Shown here: one piece after another, positions 8,581 through 17,887 of the stretch
Layout of the letters: each line of letters begins with the position of its first letter
Numbering within the stretch: the stretch's first letter is position 1
Source: Desulfurococcaceae archaeon AG1
GTDB lineage: Archaea > Thermoproteota > Thermoprotei_A > Sulfolobales > AG1
Length of the DNA: 64,000 nt
NCBI GenBank assembly: GCA_003116855.1
Contig: BEWT01000002.1
Location: 16,352 to 80,351, forward strand
Direction of reading: 5' to 3'
Position numbers and translations under genes: made by a program
Notes under the pieces: generated by a model
Told to the model about the DNA's origin: nothing
The model's database searches: none
The model's input: the letters and a program-made list of their open reading frames with translations, nothing else

Positions 8581-9885
8581 CTATCCAGAACCATTCTTCA
8601 AATCACTTAGAAGCTTGTGAGCGGCATTCCATCCCGGAATGCAGGTAAGCTGACCGCCAGGCCATGTACCCGCACCGCCTAGGTAGAGCCCTTCAATGGG
8701 TGTTCTATAGCCCCAGCCACATACTGGTCTACAGTCAAATAGATAATCCTGGGTCATTATAATATGGTTCACATTACCCCCTCTCACCCTAAACACGTTC
8801 TCTAGATCCCTGGCATCCATGATCTCTAGGGCTTTCGCGTCTCTTCTCACATTTAGGATCAGTTCTTCGAGATCCTCTATTCCGAAACCTCCTGTTGCGA
8901 TCACACTATTACCCATAACCACAATCTCTCCTTTAGGGGTCTGTATGATCGACTCCCTATACTGCTCTAGATAGCCCGCTAGTTTGGGTTTTTCCTTAAG
9001 AATCACAGCTATTCTCCTCACACCAATCATAGGGCTCCCCTTCTCAAGCCTCTTTATAATATCCTCATCAATGAACCCTGGATCCAGCATGTCGATAAGA
9101 GTGTTAGCAGGGCTTGCAGTCGAGAGCACATACCTAGCTTCAACCCTACTTCCATCCTCCAGAATCACACCTCTAGCTTTTCCACCCTCAACCAGGATTC
9201 TAGAAACACCGATCCCAAGGTAGATCTTAACCCCCTCCTCAACCGCTCTTCTAAAAAGCTCATCAACAAGAACCCATGCACCCTTCTCCCTACCATTCTC
9301 TGGAAAGAACCAGCCTTCGGGAGGATTATAGTAACCGACGAGAAAAGCAGGTTGATCCAGGTAGAAATCCAGTATAAACATGCCCCACAGCCATGGTGGG
9401 AGATATTTTGCAAGGAAATCCCTCGAGCTCTTCTTAATAAACCATCCCAGCACTGGGTCAGAGAGGAGTTCCTGCATAGATGGGGGATCTATTGTTAATA
9501 GGTATCTCTCAAGAGATCTGTGAAAATCTACAATAGATCCCCACATCTCTCTAACATTACCCACACCCATAGATTCTAGCTCACGAAATCTCCTATCGAG
9601 ATCAAACCACCACCTAACAATAGTATCGCCATGCAAATATACTGCTATAGGGTCTGGATAGAACTTCTTGAGCCTGACTCCAACATCCCTTAAGATCCTC
9701 TCGGGGACTAGCCCAACCACATAGGCCCCAACAGGGATCTTGGAGCCGGCTAGCCATTTTGAGCCTGACATGCCGCCATACCATGGCAGATGATCTATTA
9801 CAGCAACATTAAGCCCCCTCATAGCAAGCACGATAGCAGCGGTTAAACCATTATGGCCAGCACCTATCACTACAACATCAAACAT
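8581..9885 (-). CDS. FAD-dependent oxidoreductase, phytoene desaturase/PYROXD2-like
   Basis: A 434-residue flavoprotein with an N-terminal dinucleotide-binding motif GAGHNGL at residues 8-14 and the C-terminal FAD-contact region (GLYLGGAGTWPGG) typical of the CrtI/NDX1 amine-oxidase-like clan. No carotenoid genes are nearby. Related archaeal proteins have been considered for isoprenoid saturation, but the substrate here is unknown. Its stop codon is one nucleotide from the tRNA-Pro 3' end, with the two genes converging. It is divergent from the CoA-transferase gene across 135 bp. Confidence 0.8.
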   Translation of the reverse strand: MFDVVVIGAGHNGLTAAIVLAMRGLNVAVIDHLPWYGGMSGSKWLAGSKIPVGAYVVGLVPERILRDVGVRLKKFYPDPIAVYLHGDTIVRWWFDLDRRFRELESMGVGNVREMWGSIVDFHRSLERYLLTIDPPSMQELLSDPVLGWFIKKSSRDFLAKYLPPWLWGMFILDFYLDQPAFLVGYYNPPEGWFFPENGREKGAWVLVDELFRRAVEEGVKIYLGIGVSRILVEGGKARGVILEDGSRVEARYVLSTASPANTLIDMLDPGFIDEDIIKRLEKGSPMIGVRRIAVILKEKPKLAGYLEQYRESIIQTPKGEIVVMGNSVIATGGFGIEDLEELILNVRRDAKALEIMDARDLENVFRVRGGNVNHIIMTQDYLFDCRPVCGWGYRTPIEGLYLGGAGTWPGGQLTCIPGWNAAHKLLSDLKNGSG

Positions 9886-10020
9886 ACAGGAACCTCATAT
9901 CTATTATAGCACTACAGGCGATAAGGATTTAGAAAACAGAACCCTCAATGATTGCTATAAAAACCCTACTCAGAAGAATCCCCTCTACTACTGCCTAATA
10001 ATCTTCCCAGGAATATTGTT

Positions 10021-11700
10021 TTGGAGCCTGATTTGATTAGATGTTTAGAAGTGGTGGAGAAAAAGATCGTTAGTGCTTGGGAGGCGTTGTCATGCATAGA
10101 CGATGGAACTGTCATCGCGATCTCCGGCTTCAACATGGCTACCACGCCAGAGCACTTGATACTAGAACTCTATAACCTCTATAAAAAGACAGGGCATCCG
10201 AGGAATCTCTTCATAATATCAGACGCGCTTCCAGCAGTTCCTGGAAGAGCCCTAGATAAGGTTGCAGAGGAGCTGTATAGAGAGAATGATAGGAACTTTA
10301 TAAGAGGCATATTGATGCCCTTCCTAGGCTTCTCACCATGGTTACAGAAAATGGTTATGGATAATATGATTGAAGCGTACTCATGGCCCCTAGGGATAAC
10401 AGCATATTGGTTCAGAGAGGTAGCTTCAGGAAGACCAGGGCTGATAACAAAGATCGGCCTGGATACATTGCTAGACCCTAGGTTTGACGGCGGGGCAATG
10501 AACGAAAAAGCCAAGGCTTCTATGACCTGTAAGGTTGAGCTTATCAATATCGGTGGAGAGGAATACCTCTTCTATAAGGCCCCGAAACCCAGGGTGGCTT
10601 TGATAAGGGGTACAAGTGCAGATGTTATGGGTAATCTAAGCCTCGAGGATGAGGGGATAAGGGGGTCTGTGCTAAGCATAGCCCAGGCTGTTAAGGCTAG
10701 ACCGGATCCGGGGGTTGTTATAGCCCAGGTTAGATGGATCACCGAGATGGGTACTCTGAGTCCGAGATCTGTTGAGATCCCCGGCCCCCTGATAGACTAT
10801 ATAGTGAGAGCCCCGAGGGAGAGGCACTGGCAATCAGGATCTTTCGAATACGATCCCAGAGCTAGCCACAGAGTAATACCTCCTCTAAAGCCAGAGATCT
10901 TTGAAGATATACCACACCAGTCGTGGAAGGAGCACGAGATCGTTATAGCTAGGAGAGCCCTTATGGAGCTGGTAAGGATCTTGAATGAAAAGAGATCCCC
11001 AGTCCTGGTCAACATAGGCGTGGGAATACCAGCCCTTGTAACGAGGATCGCTATCGAGGAGGGGATAACGCATCTAATAATACCTGTAGTAGAATCAGGC
11101 GCCTGGGGAGGACTAGCCCTTCCAGGACAGGATTTCGGCATAGTATATGGACCCTTTGCATTAACAACAATCCCAGACACATTCTCCCTATTCGAGGGCG
11201 GTGTCATAGATGCTGCAATACTAGGCTTTCTCCAGATCGACTCTGAAGGCAATGTTAATCCATCAGCCCTCCCCGGAAGAATACCAGGTCCGGGAGGCTT
11301 CCCAGTAATAGCTGGGGGAGCTCCTAGGATTATATTCGCAGGCTCCTTCACAGCCGGTCCGAGCGATATAAGAGTGACCGAGAACGGCTTGAAGATCGTG
11401 AAAGACGGAGATATCATCAAATTCGTATCAAGAGTATACAAAGTGTTCTTCAGCGGGAGACTAGCCCAAAAGTACGGGAAAGAGGTTGTATATATAACCG
11501 AAAGGGCTGTTTTCAGGCTTACCAGCAGAGGCCTTGAGCTTGTCGAGATCGCGCCAGGCGTTGATCTTGAGAAAGACATATTATCCAAAATGGAGTTTAA
11601 ACCAATAATATCTAGGAAGCTCGATACAATGGATCCAAGGATCTTTAGAATGAGGAGAATAGGGATCCTTGAGGATGTTGTAAAAACAATGCATAAATAA
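10021..11700 (+). CDS. Fused alpha-beta CoA-transferase, family I
   Basis: This 559-residue protein joins both halves of a 3-oxoacid/propionate-type CoA-transferase in one chain, as in the YdiF group. The first half carries the alpha fold. The second half starts near residue 325 (VNIGVGIPALV) and holds the ESGAWGG segment whose Glu (about residue 358) is the expected catalytic nucleophile. The PGPGGFP and FAGSFTAG segments fit the family. It would move CoA between short-chain acids; the exact acids are unknown. The listed start is TTG. Divergent from the FAD enzyme. Confidence 0.85.
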   Translation: MEPDLIRCLEVVEKKIVSAWEALSCIDDGTVIAISGFNMATTPEHLILELYNLYKKTGHPRNLFIISDALPAVPGRALDKVAEELYRENDRNFIRGILMPFLGFSPWLQKMVMDNMIEAYSWPLGITAYWFREVASGRPGLITKIGLDTLLDPRFDGGAMNEKAKASMTCKVELINIGGEEYLFYKAPKPRVALIRGTSADVMGNLSLEDEGIRGSVLSIAQAVKARPDPGVVIAQVRWITEMGTLSPRSVEIPGPLIDYIVRAPRERHWQSGSFEYDPRASHRVIPPLKPEIFEDIPHQSWKEHEIVIARRALMELVRILNEKRSPVLVNIGVGIPALVTRIAIEEGITHLIIPVVESGAWGGLALPGQDFGIVYGPFALTTIPDTFSLFEGGVIDAAILGFLQIDSEGNVNPSALPGRIPGPGGFPVIAGGAPRIIFAGSFTAGPSDIRVTENGLKIVKDGDIIKFVSRVYKVFFSGRLAQKYGKEVVYITERAVFRLTSRGLELVEIAPGVDLEKDILSKMEFKPIISRKLDTMDPRIFRMRRIGILEDVVKTMHK

Positions 11701-11863
11701 GCCTAAGATCTTTCTATTACTACTATTAATAACTACCCTATACCACAGATCTACCAGAATAGTGGAGCCTTATGTATATTCAGGGCAACTTTGCTGTTAG
11801 CTATAACTGATAATATATTATTATATTCTATCATCCGTATTATTATTTGGAAGAGGAGAGATT

Positions 11864-13102
11864 GTGATTAAGAAGGCCATAATACCACTTGGTGGTCTGG
11901 GCACCAGGCTATACCCATTAACAGTCGATACCTCTAAGGCTATGGTTAGGTTTCTTAACAGACCGCTGATAGAGCACATATTATCAATGCTAGCTTCCCA
12001 AGGGGTTAAGGAATTCTACATAGGTGTTAGTGGGTATTATAACTATACACAGGTGGTTGACTACCTAGGCGGTGGTGAGAGACTCGCAGCAATGCTTGGT
12101 CTCTCGCCCGACTCCATTAGGGTTAGATACCAGCCTAACTTCTCTACAAGCGGGAATGCTGAGTCTGTGAAGATACTTATGGATTACTATGATATAGATG
12201 AAGCAGTGCTTGTCGTGCAGGGTGATATTATTTTCAATATAGATCTCTATGATCTCTGGAAAATCCATAGAGAGTCGGAGGCAGATATGACCATAGTACT
12301 CAAGGAACTAGATCAGGGAGAAGATATAACAAGATTCGGTGTAGCTGATATAGATAGTGATATGAATATAAAGGGTTTTGTTGAAAAGCCCAAGAGCCCT
12401 GCCCATGCTCCATCGAGGCTGATCAATACTGGGATCTATGTTATAGAACCGTGGATCAGGAGATTCTTCGACGATGAGGTGGGGAGAAAAATGAGGATCA
12501 ATGGCTTGACGGACTTCGGGAGCCACGTAATACCAGAAGTAATATCCAGAGGAATGAAGGTTAAGGGCTATATATTGAAAAGCTATTGGTTCGATATAGG
12601 GACGCCTGAAAGCTATATGAAGGCCTCTTTCTATCTCTTGAGAAACCTCAGTCCACAGGATCTCAGAGTTACCAGAGTATATGGGGGTGTGAGGATGATG
12701 GGTAGAAGCTCCTTATCTAGGAAACTTCACGAGAGATTAGTAGGGATGATCGAGAAGGGTCTTTTGAGAGTTAGCGGAGATATATTGATCGGTAGACATG
12801 TGGATCTGAGCGAGGGTGTAGATCTATGGGATACTATCATAGATAACTATACAGTTATCATGAGCGGCTCAAGGATCTCCAGGTCTATAGTGATGGATAG
12901 ATGTGTGATCGGTGAGAAAACGGTAATCGAGGGAAGCATTATTGGGAGACACACATATATTGGCAAGGGCTCTAAGATAGTGAACAGTGTTATTGGTAAC
13001 AATACACATATAGGCGAAGGATCCCTGATCATTAACTCAAAGATATGGCCCGGCAAGAATGTAGAACAGAGATCTGTTGTGGAGAATAGGTATCTAACCT
13101 AA
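11864..13102 (+). CDS. Sugar-phosphate nucleotidyltransferase with beta-helix domain
   Basis: The 412-residue protein has an N-terminal nucleotidyltransferase domain (PLGGLGTRLYPLT, then SKAMV with the activating Lys) and a C-terminal left-handed beta-helix of hexapeptide repeats (residues about 300-405, GSIIGRHTYIGKGSKI type). This fits glucose-1-phosphate or mannose-1-phosphate nucleotidyltransferases that make NDP-sugars for glycans or glycogen. Substrate cannot be fixed by eye. The GTG start is preceded by a GAGGAGAG ribosome-binding site, and AT-rich TATA-like sequence lies at 11811-11826. Confidence 0.85.
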   Translation: MIKKAIIPLGGLGTRLYPLTVDTSKAMVRFLNRPLIEHILSMLASQGVKEFYIGVSGYYNYTQVVDYLGGGERLAAMLGLSPDSIRVRYQPNFSTSGNAESVKILMDYYDIDEAVLVVQGDIIFNIDLYDLWKIHRESEADMTIVLKELDQGEDITRFGVADIDSDMNIKGFVEKPKSPAHAPSRLINTGIYVIEPWIRRFFDDEVGRKMRINGLTDFGSHVIPEVISRGMKVKGYILKSYWFDIGTPESYMKASFYLLRNLSPQDLRVTRVYGGVRMMGRSSLSRKLHERLVGMIEKGLLRVSGDILIGRHVDLSEGVDLWDTIIDNYTVIMSGSRISRSIVMDRCVIGEKTVIEGSIIGRHTYIGKGSKIVNSVIGNNTHIGEGSLIINSKIWPGKNVEQRSVVENRYLT

Positions 13103-13140
13103 AGCTATTTTTCCCCACGCTTCAAGTGATTCAGGGTTCT

Positions 13141-14163
13141 ATGAAGGTTCTAGCAATAGACCCTGGAACACTATCCACAGGCATAATAGTAGCATCTGAG
13201 AAAGGGCTGGAAGACTATATCGAGGTGGTTTCTGAAGAGCTTGGCAGAGAGCCCGAAAAGCTTCTAGATATCATAGAATCCCACACACCCAACCTCGTGG
13301 TTGCACCATCAGGCTACGGGTTACCACCAATAGATCTTAGAAGTCTAGACCAAACAGAGCTTGCAACAGCAACCCTGGTTAGAGAAGATGATCCCGGTGT
13401 GGGTGGGCTGAGATACATATCCTATTTCCTAAAGAGGATGAAAACCATGAGAATGCCTGTAATAGGGATACCTGGTGTTGCTAACCTTGCTAGCGTTCCA
13501 AACAGCAGGAAGATAAACAGAATAGACCTTGGGACGGCCGATAAAGTAGCACTAACGGTGCTTGCCGCAATGATACATAGCAATGAGGATCGAGAGGTTC
13601 TTAGAAGGAGCAGCTTTATAGTAGTAGAGCTCGGAGCATTCACAGCAGCAGTCGCTGTCAAGGATGGCAGGATAATCGATGGGATCGGGGGGACGCTCTT
13701 TCCAATAGGGATCATATCTAGCGGTGGGTGGGATGGTGAGATGGCTGTAGCGATTGGGAGGAGGATCTATAAAAGGGATCTCTTCTCAGGTGGGTTAAGA
13801 GATATATGTGGATCCATAGATATAGAGATAATCAGGAGTAAATGCCCAGAAGGGTATGAGAGATATCTAGACGACATAGCAAAAACTATCTCAATGCTCC
13901 AGACATCTATCAAAAAAGACCGTTGGCGCGGATCAATAAAGATCTATATGTCGGGGAGGGGAGCTGTGAAGGCTGTAATAGAGGATCTGTGGAAATACTA
14001 CGAGATAGACGCCGAGATCCTTAGAAACTACTATAGAAATGGGATAAAAAAGCCTGCAGAAGGGGCAGCATTATATGGCCTCGCATGGATCGGTGTGAAG
14101 GATAGAGGGATTCTCGAGACCCTAGGGATTTTCGATTGGAAACCCCTCAAACTACCATTATAA
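13141..14163 (+). CDS. DUF1464 family protein, predicted butyrate kinase (ASKHA fold)
   Basis: About 340 residues from ATG 13141; an in-frame GTG at 13126 is possible. The N-terminal LAIDPGTLSTG is the phosphate-1 loop of the acetate/sugar kinase-Hsc70-actin fold, and the phosphate-2 region is near VVELGAFTAAVAV. This matches DUF1464, described as a predicted butyrate kinase; that activity is an assumption carried by the family name. A fused CoA-transferase two genes upstream would suit short-chain acyl-CoA metabolism. The gene follows the nucleotidyltransferase by 38 nt. Confidence 0.75.
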   Translation: MKVLAIDPGTLSTGIIVASEKGLEDYIEVVSEELGREPEKLLDIIESHTPNLVVAPSGYGLPPIDLRSLDQTELATATLVREDDPGVGGLRYISYFLKRMKTMRMPVIGIPGVANLASVPNSRKINRIDLGTADKVALTVLAAMIHSNEDREVLRRSSFIVVELGAFTAAVAVKDGRIIDGIGGTLFPIGIISSGGWDGEMAVAIGRRIYKRDLFSGGLRDICGSIDIEIIRSKCPEGYERYLDDIAKTISMLQTSIKKDRWRGSIKIYMSGRGAVKAVIEDLWKYYEIDAEILRNYYRNGIKKPAEGAALYGLAWIGVKDRGILETLGIFDWKPLKLPL

Positions 14164-14269
14164 GGATTATTAAACCATTCACAGCTACTAATGCTCCACA
14201 TATTAGCCAGATCTGTCTATACGTTCTTGGTTGAAGCTAAGCTATATAGCCTTTCCTTTCGCCAGCTTC

Positions 14270-15481
14270 TCAATGGTTATGGAAACCAGGCCTGTTATAT
14301 TCCGTTACAGCATATCTAGACGCTATATAGATCACAGGCATTGTGAGCAGATTTATAAAGGCTATCACAGCATAGCCAGTATCAAGGGATGAGTGGGATG
14401 CTATTAGCCCAACTATCACGGGACCCATAGAGCCCCCCGCAGAGATCCCGATGCCCCACACTATGCTGTTAGCAGTGTTTATATATCTCTGGGGAACAGT
14501 GTCTGAGACAAACGCTAGGAGCAGTGTGAATGCCTCGAAAGCAAATACTCCGAATAAGAAGAGGGATAGGTATAACGCTATTTGGTATCTATAGAACTCT
14601 ATAAATCCATATAGGGATAGCGAGGCCATTACCGTGGTGAGGAACATAGTGTTTCTCCTACCAAGCCTATCAGAGATCACTCCCAAAAGCGGTTGCGACA
14701 CTATAGAGCCAACCATGGCTAGTGATGTTAAAAGCCCCACCTCAACTCCGTAGGCTATACCGAGTTTCTGGGTTACCATTATTGCTAGATAGGTTAGAGC
14801 CCCTTGGGCTACGATCCCTCTGGCCATGGCTATGATCGTTAAGAGCGCTATGGGCATATAAACCTCACGCGGTATAGACCCGGTGGAGCTCTTCATATCA
14901 ACGATCTTTGTAGCTATTCTTGCGAGAGCGATCATCGGTATTGATGCTAGAAGAGGGATTAGCGCTAACGGGAAGAGCCCTATATGTGTTGTGGTGAGGA
15001 GCAGCGTTATGATCACTGGATAGCTACTCCTCCCAAAAGCGCCCATAGCCCCGTTTATACCGAGAGCTAGTCCTCGATCTTCGGTGAAGTGGTGGGAGAG
15101 AATACCAGCACCTATTGGGTGATATATGGAGCTGGCAATACCACCAACGATCGTTGAGGCAATGAGCAGGGGATAAGCGATACTACTTCCTATAAGCGAT
15201 ATAGATATTCCTAGGATCGCTATCGCCAGAGACCATAGAATCATACCGATCGCTAGGATGATGAAGGGCCTCTCAACCCTATCCCCTATCCTCCCTATAA
15301 ATAGACTTGAGATCGAAGAAGTTCCTAGATAGAGAGCCGATGCTATAGATATATCAGTATAGCTATAACCCATATACACATAGAGCGGATACACAGTCGC
15401 ATAAGCTATAGCAGCACCGTCATTTATATAGTGCGCTATTGAAGTAAGCACCAAGATCCTGGACTTCAAGAAACGCGCCAT
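14270..15481 (-). CDS. Major facilitator superfamily transporter
   Basis: A 403-residue polytopic protein with 12 predicted membrane helices. The MFS signature after helix 2 reads GRIGDRVERP, and the equivalent signature in the second half reads GVISDRLGRRN. The closest general resemblance is to proton-linked sugar or anion permeases and fosmidomycin-resistance-like carriers, but the substrate is unknown. It converges with the butyrate-kinase-like gene and is transcribed away from a TnpB-like remnant and uridine phosphorylase. Confidence 0.85.
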   Translation of the reverse strand: MARFLKSRILVLTSIAHYINDGAAIAYATVYPLYVYMGYSYTDISIASALYLGTSSISSLFIGRIGDRVERPFIILAIGMILWSLAIAILGISISLIGSSIAYPLLIASTIVGGIASSIYHPIGAGILSHHFTEDRGLALGINGAMGAFGRSSYPVIITLLLTTTHIGLFPLALIPLLASIPMIALARIATKIVDMKSSTGSIPREVYMPIALLTIIAMARGIVAQGALTYLAIMVTQKLGIAYGVEVGLLTSLAMVGSIVSQPLLGVISDRLGRRNTMFLTTVMASLSLYGFIEFYRYQIALYLSLFLFGVFAFEAFTLLLAFVSDTVPQRYINTANSIVWGIGISAGGSMGPVIVGLIASHSSLDTGYAVIAFINLLTMPVIYIASRYAVTEYNRPGFHNH

Positions 15482-15539
15482 GTAATTTAGAATTCATCGA
15501 ATATTTATAAGCTTTGATCAATGTTGTTTTGGCAATGAT

Positions 15540-15760
15540 ATGGTCTCCATATCGACCCTAGATGGCGATGGGAGCAACGCTCCAAGCCATCCAGGGTTTA
15601 ACCTAGATGGGAGCCCCGTACCGTTTGGCTTGACAGCCACCCACGACCCGCAGAGATCCCAAGATTCTTGCAGGTCGAGGTGGAAGTCCCTGGATTCCCT
15701 GGATAAGACCATGAATAAAATGAGTGGAATGAACATCCAGGGACAAACGGAAGATTTTGG
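15540..15760 (+). mobile_element. Solo 3' end of an IS200/IS605 (TnpB-type) element, copy A
   Basis: The rightward frame encodes a Pro/Gly-rich tail (SNAPSHPGFNLDGSPVPFG, LTATHDP) of the kind that ends archaeal TnpB/OrfB proteins; no RuvC or zinc-ribbon part remains. It is followed by a perfect 10-bp inverted repeat, GTCCCTGGAT (15686-15695) and ATCCAGGGAC (15735-15744), then AAACGG. A second locus near 19.8 kb has the same arrangement and the shared 11-mer GGGACAAACGG. In such elements the 3' end also yields the guide RNA. Assignment rests on motif resemblance only. Confidence 0.5.
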
Positions 15761-15929
15761 GATATGCTTCTCAATTAATTATACTACTAAATTGCTGTTT
15801 TTCTCTCTTCTGAGCATGCTCTTTGCCTTCGTACGGTTGTTTGGTGCTAAGTGGTTTTAAGAGTATATTCCAGGATGGTGCGAACTACAGCTATATAATT
15901 ATAAATTGGTTTATCATCCCCCTAGCGTG

Positions 15930-16769
15930 ATGTTTCTGGGAGGCGCGTTGCTTTCCGAGAAACCAACGGTCTCAGGCAAGCAATACCACTTAATGGTTGG
16001 CGAGGGGGATGTGGCACGCTATGTCCTCCTTCCAGGTGATCCTGAAAGGGTTCCTAGGATAGCGAAGACCTGGGATAAGTATTGGCATGTTGCAACTCAT
16101 AGGGAGTATGTTACATATACTGGTGAGTATAGGGGTGTGAGGATCTCTGCAACGTCGACAGGTATAGGGGGTCCTTCGACTGCAATAGCTATAGAGGAGC
16201 TCTTAAGAGTCGGTGCTGACACTTTCATAAGAGTAGGGACTACAGGTTCTCTTAGAAGGGAGATAGGGATCGGTGATCTTGTGATCTCGGCTGCTGCTGT
16301 AAGGCTTGATGGTGCTAGTAAAGCCTATATCTTCCCAGAATATCCAGCCGTGGCTAGCTATGAGGTAATCCTAGCCCTCATAGAGGCTGCAGAATCCCTT
16401 GGCACTAGGTACCACGTGGGCATAACAGCGAGCACCGATAGCTTCTATGTTGGTCAGGGCAGGCCTGGTTATAAAGACTATATGCCTCCATGGTCAAAAG
16501 ATCTTGTGAAGATGCTTAGGGACGCCAATGTTGTTAACTTCGAGATGGAGGCTGCCACCATATTCACGCTAAGCAATATATATGGTGCGAGGGCTGGGGC
16601 CGTGTGTGCTGTTATAGCTAATAGAGAGACGGGAGAGTTCATCCCAGACGCTGGGGTCGATACAATGATAAGGGTTGCGAACGAAGCTGTGAGGATCCTG
16701 AGTGAGTGGGATTCTATGAAGCAGAGGTTTGGTAAGAACTACTTCTACCCAGGGATCTTGAGGAGGTAG
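15930..16769 (+). CDS. udp: Uridine phosphorylase
   Basis: About 280 residues from ATG 15930; TTG 15906 and GTG 15927 are also in frame. The protein splits uridine with phosphate into uracil and ribose-1-phosphate for nucleoside salvage. It shows PGDPERV for phosphate binding, the STGIGGPS loop, the RVGTTG segment and NFEMEAAT, whose Met and Glu contact the ribose. These match hexameric nucleoside phosphorylase family I. A TATA box (CTATATAATTA, about 15889-15899) supports a near-leaderless start close to 15927-15930. The next gene follows after 2 nt. Confidence 0.9.
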   Translation: MFLGGALLSEKPTVSGKQYHLMVGEGDVARYVLLPGDPERVPRIAKTWDKYWHVATHREYVTYTGEYRGVRISATSTGIGGPSTAIAIEELLRVGADTFIRVGTTGSLRREIGIGDLVISAAAVRLDGASKAYIFPEYPAVASYEVILALIEAAESLGTRYHVGITASTDSFYVGQGRPGYKDYMPPWSKDLVKMLRDANVVNFEMEAATIFTLSNIYGARAGAVCAVIANRETGEFIPDAGVDTMIRVANEAVRILSEWDSMKQRFGKNYFYPGILRR

Positions 16770-16771
16770 AG

Positions 16772-17887
16772 ATGGGTGTAAAGATCCTTGTCGAGAACGC
16801 ATCCATACTCACAATGTCAACCAAAGAAGATCTATTCATAGATAGGGGTTACATCTTCATAAACAACGGAGTCATAGAAAGCGTTGGGCGGGGAGAAACC
16901 CCCATAGATCTAGAACCCCCAGACCTAGTAATCAACGGTAAGGGGAAGCTTGTAATCCCCGGTATGATAGCCCTCTACTCAAGACTATCCCTCCTACCTC
17001 TAAGGGGTATTGCTAAGAGAGGGGTTGAAGAACCCTCTATCTATAGCACACTCACAAACAACGATCTATACCTCTTATCAGCACTATCCCTCGCCGGGCT
17101 TGCAATGAGAGGCATAACAACCATCCTCTCAACCGACAGGATTGTCGAGCCTGTTGTAAGGGCTTCGGAGAGTGTTGGTGTTAGGGTTATAGCCGCGCCA
17201 TGCCTCGAAGATCCAGGGGATCTTGATAGCTGGGCTAGAGAGATCTCATCCTCTGCTAAAAAGTGGCATAGACGTGGGGAATCGCTAGCCCTCATAACAG
17301 GATCTATATGCTCTAGACGTGCTGTTAGGGAGGGTTTAGAAAACCTTGTTCCAAGCGATATGCCTTTAGTGGTATATAGAGATGCATGCATGGATCTCAA
17401 GATCCCGAGGATCCTTGCCATAGACCCTCCACCAGAGTGTAATATACCGCGAGATTCATCGGTATACACAGAGCTTAGCATGGATAGATGGGAGCCAGGG
17501 GCTGGGTATGGTATAGGGGCTAACCCCTCCTGGTCCCTCTATCCTCACTTCATCATAGCCAGGGCTAGGGGTTATAGTCCTCTAGATATACTGGGAAGCG
17601 CAACAATATGGGCTGCTGCTAAAGTCTCAATGGAATCAGGTGTTATAGGGCCTGGAAGGCCTGGCGATATAGTGATCCTGGATCTAACCCAACCTCCATG
17701 GTGGGTCCCGGAGAAGATTCTCAATGAAAATCTAGCAGCCGATATAGCTATATCAAGCATACCCAGGATCGAGGCTGTAATCGTGGGGGGAGAGATTATT
17801 GTTGATGATGGCGGGCTCCTCACAGTCGGAATGGATCTTTTCTCCAAGGCTTATAACAAGATCTCAGAGATCCTGGGGAGGATCTGA
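16772..17887 (+). CDS. Amidohydrolase-superfamily protein lacking metal ligands
   Basis: The 371-residue sequence follows the layout of cytosine/adenosine deaminases: an N-terminal composite beta-sandwich, KGKLVIPGM, a barrel, and a C-terminal RPGDIVILD. The HxH ligand pair that should follow PGM reads YSR, and no later His pair or Asp of the active site is evident (GIGANPSW where the family has an Asp-containing GTD loop). It is therefore probably catalytically dead or changed in function. It follows udp by 2 nt, and its TGA overlaps the next gene's ATG, so all three genes look like one operon. Confidence 0.7.
   Translation: MGVKILVENASILTMSTKEDLFIDRGYIFINNGVIESVGRGETPIDLEPPDLVINGKGKLVIPGMIALYSRLSLLPLRGIAKRGVEEPSIYSTLTNNDLYLLSALSLAGLAMRGITTILSTDRIVEPVVRASESVGVRVIAAPCLEDPGDLDSWAREISSSAKKWHRRGESLALITGSICSRRAVREGLENLVPSDMPLVVYRDACMDLKIPRILAIDPPPECNIPRDSSVYTELSMDRWEPGAGYGIGANPSWSLYPHFIIARARGYSPLDILGSATIWAAAKVSMESGVIGPGRPGDIVILDLTQPPWWVPEKILNENLAADIAISSIPRIEAVIVGGEIIVDDGGLLTVGMDLFSKAYNKISEILGRI

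Noticed and set aside
11215..11588. Long opposite-strand frames inside the CoA-transferase, carB and other genes
   Set aside because: They lie wholly inside genes with clear family matches and have low-complexity Ser/Pro/Ile translations typical of antisense shadows.
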